From NCBI RefSeq assembly GCF_000620625.1, contig NZ_JIAW01000004.1, positions 62,001 through 126,000 on the forward strand: a DNA stretch of 64,000 nucleotides, read 5' to 3'. The stretch is from Mycobacterium sp. URHB0044 (GTDB lineage Bacteria; Actinomycetota; Actinomycetes; Mycobacteriales; Mycobacteriaceae). This document shows, in pieces, positions 59,542-64,000 of this stretch. The position numbers and the translations under genes were made by a program. Positions within the stretch are counted from its first letter, which is position 1. Every line of letters starts with the position of its first letter. The notes under the pieces were generated by a model, which saw only the letters and a program-made list of their open reading frames with translations, was not told the origin of the DNA and did no database searches.

Positions 59542-61356
59542 GTGACGGCGAGCCGAGGTCGAGGTAGCTGGAGGATGAGGTCGCAGGCCGGCCACACCAC
59601 TGAAATTGAGCGGGTCAGGGAAGAGTTTCTGACCGTCGGCTCGACCGACGTGGTGCGCCCAGTCGACGAGGACTCGCTGCGGCCCGGTGTTCTGGACTCT
59701 TGGCGTCGGTCCCAGATCCTGCACGTTCACCCCGACCGGGTCCAGCTGCCCTACGTGCGCGAACCAAATAGGGGTTCGCGGTTGGCCCGCGCGGCCGCGC
59801 CGGTGCTGCAGCGCGTCACCGAAGACCTGGCTACGCAAGCTGTCAGCGTTGTCCTGACATCGACCAACGGCGTGGTGCTTGAACGTCACGCCGCAGAAGT
59901 GTCCATCCTCAACGCGTTGGACGCGATTAGCCTCGCACCGGGTTATAGCTTGGCCGAAGACGTGGCGGGTACCAACGGGATTGGCACCGCTCTGGAGACT
60001 GGCCGGCCCGCCTACATCCGTGGCGGCGAGCACTACGTCGGGATGTTCACCGGTTTCGCCTGCGCGGGATCGCCGATCCGGGATCCGATGACGCGCAGGT
60101 TGATCGGCGCCGTCAATCTGAGTTGCCTCGCAGACGAGTCCGATCCGCTGTTGTTCGCATTGGCTACCAGCGCCAGTCGCCACATCGAGGATCGGATGCG
60201 GGTAGTGGCTCACGAGCGCGAGAACGCGCTTCTAGAGGCGTACCTACAGCAGGCACGACGGTCTTCCGGCGGTGTACTTGCCATCGGTGGCGATATGGTG
60301 TTGATGAATTCCCAGCTGCGTCTGACACTGGATGGCAACGAGCAGAACGTGCTGCTCGAACACGCCTCCGACCTGCTTAGTCGCACGGTGTCGGGGACAG
60401 CGCTGGCTGTTCTGCCGAGCGGACGCATCGCCAAGATCACTACTGCCGATCGGTCGACATCACGCGGCCGCACCAACGTCGTCTTCCACGTTGATCTTTC
60501 CGACGGGATCGGCTCGCACTCTGCTCGACTGAGCCGCTCGGCGCACGTCTACATTCCTGGCCTGGCAGGCCGCAACAGCGCCTGGCTGCGCTGCTGCCAG
60601 CAGGTGCGCCAATCCTGCCGCGACCGCGACTGGGTGATGGTCGAGGGAGAGAAGGGTTCCGGCCGGGCACGGCTGGCTCAGGCGGTCGCGCAGGACCTGA
60701 ACCCGGGGCGAACCGTTCGGGTGATGCGCGCCGAGACGTTTCCAAGCGCCGCACGTCTCGTCGCCGAGCTGGCAGCCGAATCGGGCGATGACGACTTCGC
60801 GCTGGTGCTCGCCGACGTGGATGAGATCGACGAGGACACACTCGACGCGATGACCTCGATACTGGTCACGCGCGCTGGGCGAGGATGGATCGCCGCGACC
60901 AGCAGTAGTGCGCACCCGTCAGGAGCGATCAAGCGACTGCTGCCACTGCTTTCTCTCACCGTCACGGTGCCGGCTCTGCGACACAGGATTGACGACCTCC
61001 CCGAACTCGTGTCCGTCCTACTGCGCGAGATCACCCGGGGTGCCGATGTGGGGCTGGCTCCCGATGCAATGCGCCAACTCAGCAAACTGCCCTGGCCCGG
61101 CAACGTCTCGCAGTTGCGCCGAGTTCTGACTGAAACCGTTGCCCGCCAACGATCCGGCGTCATCACCTCCGACAAATTGCCACCGGAGTGCCGCTCCGTC
61201 ACCCGACGCAAGCTGACCCAAATGGAGGCATTGGAGCGCGACGCGATTGTCCGGAGTCTGCAAGACAACGGCGGGGACAAGAAAGAGGCGGCACACGCCC
61301 TGGGAATGTCACGCGCCACCATCTACCGCAAGATCAACGAATATGGCATCGCCTAA
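59542..61356 (+). CDS. MimR/AcoR-type regulator (GAF, degenerate AAA+, Fis-type HTH)
   Basis: A 604-residue regulator. The N-terminus has LRPGVLDSWRRSQILHVHPD, then a GAF-type sensor (GYSLAEDVAGTNGIGTALET; GGEHYVGMFTGFACAGSPIR). The central ATPase keeps VEGEKGSGRARLAQAVA and LSKLPWPGNVSQLRRVL, and the HTH is EAAHALGMSRATIYRKINEY. There is no GAFTGA sigma-54 loop. It resembles MimR, the activator of mycobacterial propane/phenol monooxygenases, but no monooxygenase lies here. A start at ATG 59575 is possible. Element g follows its stop by 10 bases. Confidence 0.85.
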   Translation: MTASRGRGSWRMRSQAGHTTEIERVREEFLTVGSTDVVRPVDEDSLRPGVLDSWRRSQILHVHPDRVQLPYVREPNRGSRLARAAAPVLQRVTEDLATQAVSVVLTSTNGVVLERHAAEVSILNALDAISLAPGYSLAEDVAGTNGIGTALETGRPAYIRGGEHYVGMFTGFACAGSPIRDPMTRRLIGAVNLSCLADESDPLLFALATSASRHIEDRMRVVAHERENALLEAYLQQARRSSGGVLAIGGDMVLMNSQLRLTLDGNEQNVLLEHASDLLSRTVSGTALAVLPSGRIAKITTADRSTSRGRTNVVFHVDLSDGIGSHSARLSRSAHVYIPGLAGRNSAWLRCCQQVRQSCRDRDWVMVEGEKGSGRARLAQAVAQDLNPGRTVRVMRAETFPSAARLVAELAAESGDDDFALVLADVDEIDEDTLDAMTSILVTRAGRGWIAATSSSAHPSGAIKRLLPLLSLTVTVPALRHRIDDLPELVSVLLREITRGADVGLAPDAMRQLSKLPWPGNVSQLRRVLTETVARQRSGVITSDKLPPECRSVTRRKLTQMEALERDAIVRSLQDNGGDKKEAAHALGMSRATIYRKINEYGIA

Positions 61357-61366
61357 CCCCCAAAAA

Positions 61367-61409
61367 TCACCCGGGTGAATTAGTTCGTCGGGCGATGACC
61401 GCTGATCCC
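61367..61409 (+). promoter_or_regulatory. Bipartite regulatory element, copy g
   Basis: TCACCCGGGTGA (61367-61378), an 11-base spacer, then GGGCGATGACCGCTGATCCC (61390-61409), the least symmetric second part. It ends 43 bases before the small gene at 61453. Confidence 0.78.
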
Positions 61410-61452
61410 ACGTCGGTGGAAGATCATCATCAGCCGGAGTGCGGAGGATGCG

Positions 61453-61761
61453 GTGAAGCCGACGATGTACCAGATCTGTGTTCAGGGCCGCTTGACCGAG
61501 CGGCTGGCGTCGGCACTCGAAGGGATGACCCTCCATGGCGGCGCCGTCAACACCGTGTTCACCGGCGAAGTCAAGGACCAGGCACAACTCTACGGATTCC
61601 TCGACCGGCTGCGCGATCTGGGCCTTGAGCTCATCAGCGTGCAGCCGGAGACCGAGCCAGGTCAGAGCGAGGCGGCGACAGCCCAAAGTTCTTCGGCCAC
61701 AGCGGGGTCGGTCCAAGCAAGTCCACTGAGCACCACGTCGGTCGCACCCGCATCCAGATAG
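61453..61761 (+). CDS. Small hypothetical protein with odd C-terminal tail
   Basis: A 102-residue protein. The first 67 residues (MYQICVQGRLTERLASALEG, TLHGGAVNTVFTGEVKDQAQ, LYGFLDRLRDLGLELISVQP) form a compact alpha/beta unit that looks like an ACT-like ferredoxin fold; I recall similar small actinobacterial proteins ending near this point. The remaining Ser/Thr/Ala-rich tail is encoded antisense to the LLM gene and is probably read-through sequence. GGAGG lies five bases before the GTG. Element g precedes it. Confidence 0.65.
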   Translation: MKPTMYQICVQGRLTERLASALEGMTLHGGAVNTVFTGEVKDQAQLYGFLDRLRDLGLELISVQPETEPGQSEAATAQSSSATAGSVQASPLSTTSVAPASR

Positions 61762-62579
61762 CGCTGAAGCTGACGCCTGACCGATTCCGCTGAACCCACC
61801 GCCGCGAGGTCTGTCGCGCCAGAGATACCCTCTCGCGCAATCACCTTCTGATACGACGGAATGGTCTCGAAGAAACTCAACTGCTCGGCCACGAAGTTCT
61901 TTGCCGCATCAACGTCGTCGGACACAATTGCCGGCACCTGCGCGATGATCCTAGGTTTCGGCCGTCCCGCGTCCGCGGCCGCCTTCGCGACGGCCGGTTC
62001 GATGAACTCTGCGATGGTCCGCGGACCCGCGAGGTAGGGCAGGGTGCCATCAGCCAGCTCGCCGGTGACCTGCAACGCCTTTGGGCCCATCGCGGCGACG
62101 TACACCGGGACGGGCGTGCCCCCGGCGACCCGCACCGGCCATGCGGGACGTGCGCTGATCTCGTCGCCACTGAAGTCCACCGCACCGGTATCGAAGATCG
62201 ACCGCAGCACCGTCAAGTGCTCGCGGAGGCGTGTGATCGTATTCGGCCACGACGAACCGAAGGCCTGCCGTTCAGGCTGATGCGAGCCGAGACCCAGTCC
62301 GAGGCTGAAGTTCCCGTGCGACGCAGCCTGTGCCGTCTGCGCCAGAGACGCGACGATCAGCGGATGACGGGGGTTGATCGGCACCACCGACGTGCCGACA
62401 CCGAGCCCCGGCACGGCCGCGCCGACCACGGCGGCGAGGGCGATCGCGTCGTGATCATTCTGCTGGCTCAGCCAGACCTGCCGGACGCCGAGTTCGTATG
62501 CACGGGTGGCTTGCGCCACCACCTCATCGACACGATTGATTGCTTGCGGGTTGGGAAACAACACTATTCCAGTCGGCAT
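61662..62579 (-). CDS. LLM-class F420-type oxidoreductase
   Basis: A 305-residue luciferase-like TIM-barrel protein. It has GVRQVWLSQQNDHDAIALAA, PGLGVGTSVVPINPRHPLIV, NFSLGLGLGSHQPERQAFG and PVYVAAMGPKALQVTGELAD, typical of mycobacterial coenzyme F420-dependent family members. The substrate is unknown. Its 3' end overlaps the convergent small gene by 100 bases. Confidence 0.85.
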   Translation of the reverse strand: MPTGIVLFPNPQAINRVDEVVAQATRAYELGVRQVWLSQQNDHDAIALAAVVGAAVPGLGVGTSVVPINPRHPLIVASLAQTAQAASHGNFSLGLGLGSHQPERQAFGSSWPNTITRLREHLTVLRSIFDTGAVDFSGDEISARPAWPVRVAGGTPVPVYVAAMGPKALQVTGELADGTLPYLAGPRTIAEFIEPAVAKAAADAGRPKPRIIAQVPAIVSDDVDAAKNFVAEQLSFFETIPSYQKVIAREGISGATDLAAVGSAESVRRQLQRYLDAGATDVVLSGLAWTDPAVAEELWAVAASL

Positions 62580-62781
62580 GATGATTAGAACGCTCGCACC
62601 GGTGTGAAAACTCCCGACCTAGTCACTTGACCAGAAGCCTTGCCGCACTGGACTTACTGACGCAGGCCAGCCTCGACGTGCTGGACGTACCGTCTCGTGT
62701 CGAGCTCCGCAAACCAGGTCAAACCATATGGACTCCAGGGTAATTGGCGATCTCCTCGCTGAGGCTGTCCGACGTCCTCGA

Positions 62782-63453
62782 CTAGACGAATTCCAGAACA
62801 TCGGCCACAGGACGGCGCGGCTTCTGCGGCCAGTTTTGCGGAAGCTTCGACCCCACCGCCAGCAGCATGACCGGCACTTCGTCCTCAGCCAACGCGAACT
62901 CGCGCGCCAGCGGTTCCGGGTCGAAGGCGATCATGGGCGTTGAACCCAGGCCCAGCGCGTTGGCCGCATACATCATCGCCGTCGCGGCGATGGCGCCGCT
63001 GCGTAAGGCCTCGTCGCGTTGGCACTGCGGCTTCTCGAAATACAACCGGCGCGCTGCATTTTCGTAGTCCAGTACTATCTCTGCCGGCATGATGCCCGCT
63101 TCCACCACGGGTGCCAGCCGCTGACGCACGACCTCGTGATCGGGCAACTGGCCGCAGATGATGAAGGTCACTGCCGCGGCGGTGACCTTGGGTTGATCCC
63201 AGGCGATCAAACGCAGCGCAGCCTTGGCTTCCGGCGTCCGTACCGCGATGAAGCGCCAGTTCTGCAAGTGGAAGGACGTCGGCGCAGTGGTCGCGATCCT
63301 CACCAGTTCGCGAATTTGGTCGTCCGTCAAGGAAAACGCCGGATCGTACAGACTCGTCGTGCTCCGGCTCACGAGGCTTTCAATGACGGGGTTGGTCATG
63401 GTGATTCCGTTGGTCATGGTGATTCCGTTGGTCATGGGGATTCCGTTGCTCAT
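62782..63453 (-). CDS. Nitroreductase family protein
   Basis: A 205-223-residue FMN-dependent nitroreductase-fold protein. SLVSRSTTSLYDPAFSLTDD, then RIATTAPTSFHLQNWRFIAV forms the FMN site, with SGAIAATAMMYAANALGLGS and VMLLAVGSKLPQNW later. The start is ambiguous: an 18-bp tandem repeat supplies four in-frame ATGs (63453, 63435, 63417, 63399), each preceded by GGAA. The longest form, with AGGAA upstream, is listed. The substrate is unknown. Confidence 0.87.
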   Translation of the reverse strand: MSNGIPMTNGITMTNGITMTNPVIESLVSRSTTSLYDPAFSLTDDQIRELVRIATTAPTSFHLQNWRFIAVRTPEAKAALRLIAWDQPKVTAAAVTFIICGQLPDHEVVRQRLAPVVEAGIMPAEIVLDYENAARRLYFEKPQCQRDEALRSGAIAATAMMYAANALGLGSTPMIAFDPEPLAREFALAEDEVPVMLLAVGSKLPQNWPQKPRRPVADVLEFV

Positions 63454-63461
63454 GGTGATTC
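63390..63461 (-). repeat. Four-copy 18-bp tandem repeat across the nitroreductase start
   Basis: Four consecutive 18-bp units (63390, 63408, 63426, 63444). The first two are identical; the others differ by one base each. Every unit carries GGAATC-N3-ATG on the minus strand, giving a start codon plus weak ribosome site in the same frame, and encodes MTNGIT-type hexapeptides. Confidence 0.9.
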
Positions 63462-63512
63462 CTGTGGAGTGAAGGGATGGGTTGGGGTACGGCGACGTCG
63501 AAGGGAGGGCCA

Positions 63513-64000
63513 CTATCGGCGCACGCCCGCGCTGGGTTCCGGATAGTCCAGATCGGCTGCAGTCAGCCGGTAGATTTGCAGTGTGAGGCCGTAGTACTTG
63601 TCGGTCTCGCCGACCCACTCCATTCCGACCCGCCGTGCAGTGGCGATGCCTCGGATGTTGCCCAAGCGCACAACCGCGAACACCTCCGATACTCTGTTGG
63701 CGAAAGCCCGATGGGCCACCGCGTGACCGGCCTCGGAGCCGTAGCCGTGCCCCCAGGCAGTGGGGGTGATTTGCCAGCCGATCTCAAGGTCGGTACATCC
63801 GGGTGGCAATGGCAACAGGGCGACCGCTCCGATGATCTGCCCGCTGTCACGAATCTCGATGGCCCAGTGGCCGAGTGGCCGCCCGGCTTCATCGTGTTCG
63901 GTGATCCACCGTGCCAGCAGTTGCCGCATTTCGTCGCGATCGACCACGCGCGGCATCGCGGGGGTGAGCCAGCGCGCGACTTCCCGCTTGCCGAATATCG
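63513..64000 (-). CDS. GNAT acetyltransferase (RimJ/RimL type), 5' end outside the window
   Basis: The frame is open to the window edge; the visible part encodes about 161 residues. REVARWLTPAMPRVVDRDEM is followed by GHWAIEIRDSGQIIGAVALL, LEIGWQITPTAWGHGYGSEA (acetyl-CoA region) and RLGNIRGIATARRVGMEWVG, typical of RimJ/RimL-like N-acetyltransferases. An internal ATG at 63956 exists, but the conserved EVARWL segment upstream shows the gene begins beyond the window. It lies 59 bases upstream of the nitroreductase gene. Confidence 0.82.
   Translation of the reverse strand, partial: IFGKREVARWLTPAMPRVVDRDEMRQLLARWITEHDEAGRPLGHWAIEIRDSGQIIGAVALLPLPPGCTDLEIGWQITPTAWGHGYGSEAGHAVAHRAFANRVSEVFAVVRLGNIRGIATARRVGMEWVGETDKYYGLTLQIYRLTAADLDYPEPSAGVRR

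Noticed and set aside
61033..61046. TCACCCGGGGTG resembling the island palindrome inside the MimR-like gene
   Set aside because: It lacks exact symmetry, has no second part at the right spacing, and lies in conserved coding sequence.
1..64000. CRISPR arrays, tRNA/rRNA genes, insertion sequences and integrases
   Set aside because: I looked for regular spacer repeats, cloverleaf-like sequences, transposase motifs and flanking inverted repeats and saw none. The island-like character of 31.5-61.7 kb therefore rests only on gene content and the repeated control element.

Overview
The window is GC-rich actinobacterial DNA, most likely from a rapidly growing mycobacterium (Mycolicibacterium type). 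The signs are a Rv0203/Rv1174c-type hemophore, a UdgX with the KRRIH loop, a UsfY-like protein, a nitrilase domain closely resembling mycobacterial NadE, a DUF5709 protein, an NDMA-dependent alcohol dehydrogenase, an F420-type LLM oxidoreductase, and frequent GTG/TTG starts with 4-base start/stop overlaps. I see no rRNA, tRNA, IS element, integrase or CRISPR array.

Left part (1-31.4 kb), metabolic and signalling genes. 1-7.1 kb: a large patatin-like membrane protein with a DUF1990 partner; a SnoaL-like/TetR/metallo-beta-lactamase operon with a palindromic operator; a CaiB-type CoA-transferase; a hemophore. 7.4-12.5 kb: a complete stressosome module (RsbR, RsbS, RsbT, an RsbX-like phosphatase and a PAS-GAF-SpoIIE-HATPase output protein) with a divergent RsbV-like STAS protein. 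12.5-14.8 kb: UdgX, DUF4383 and PurU. 14.8-26.1 kb: an aerobic benzoyl-CoA epoxidation (box) pathway. It comprises benzoate-CoA ligase, BoxC, BoxB, semialdehyde dehydrogenase, hydratase, hydroxyacyl-CoA dehydrogenase, an amidohydrolase and a PaaX-type regulator. The usual BoxA reductase appears replaced by a separate ferredoxin and a TrxR-like ferredoxin reductase. Two transcription units share a promoter/operator layout. 26.2-31.4 kb: aldehyde dehydrogenase, NDMA-type alcohol dehydrogenase, an AcoR/MimR-type regulator and an alpha/beta hydrolase.

Right part (31.5-61.7 kb), a stress/redox accessory region. It holds a sigma-2-only ECF-like protein with a holin-like and a UsfY-like protein; a thiolase with a free-standing NadE-type glutaminase domain; a molybdopterin oxidoreductase with its own flavin reductase, an RraA-like protein and a cation exchanger; an orphan cytochrome oxidase subunit I coupled to two tiny proteins; and a long run SDR-msrB-msrA-TM peptide-transaldolase-hypothetical-NDH-2. 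It continues with DUF5709-GNAT, trxA and a TrxB-like protein without its redox cysteines, one LAL-type and two tandem paralogous LuxR/ATPase regulators, and a MimR-like regulator. The right edge (61.7-64 kb) has an F420-type oxidoreductase, a nitroreductase with an 18-bp repeat over its start codon, and a GNAT gene cut by the window.

The most striking signal is a roughly 43-bp bipartite element found seven times, only in the right part. It consists of an exact 12-bp palindrome TCACCCGGGTGA, a 10-11 bp spacer, and a 20-bp half-conserved inverted repeat (consensus GGRYGANGACMRYTCRYCCC). It always has the same orientation toward the downstream gene and lies upstream of a different transcription unit each time. 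It appears to define an undescribed local regulon that links methionine-sulfoxide repair, respiration, the pentose phosphate branch, thiolase/NadE-like and small Cys-rich proteins. All functional statements come from reading the translated sequence and family knowledge; no database search was run.
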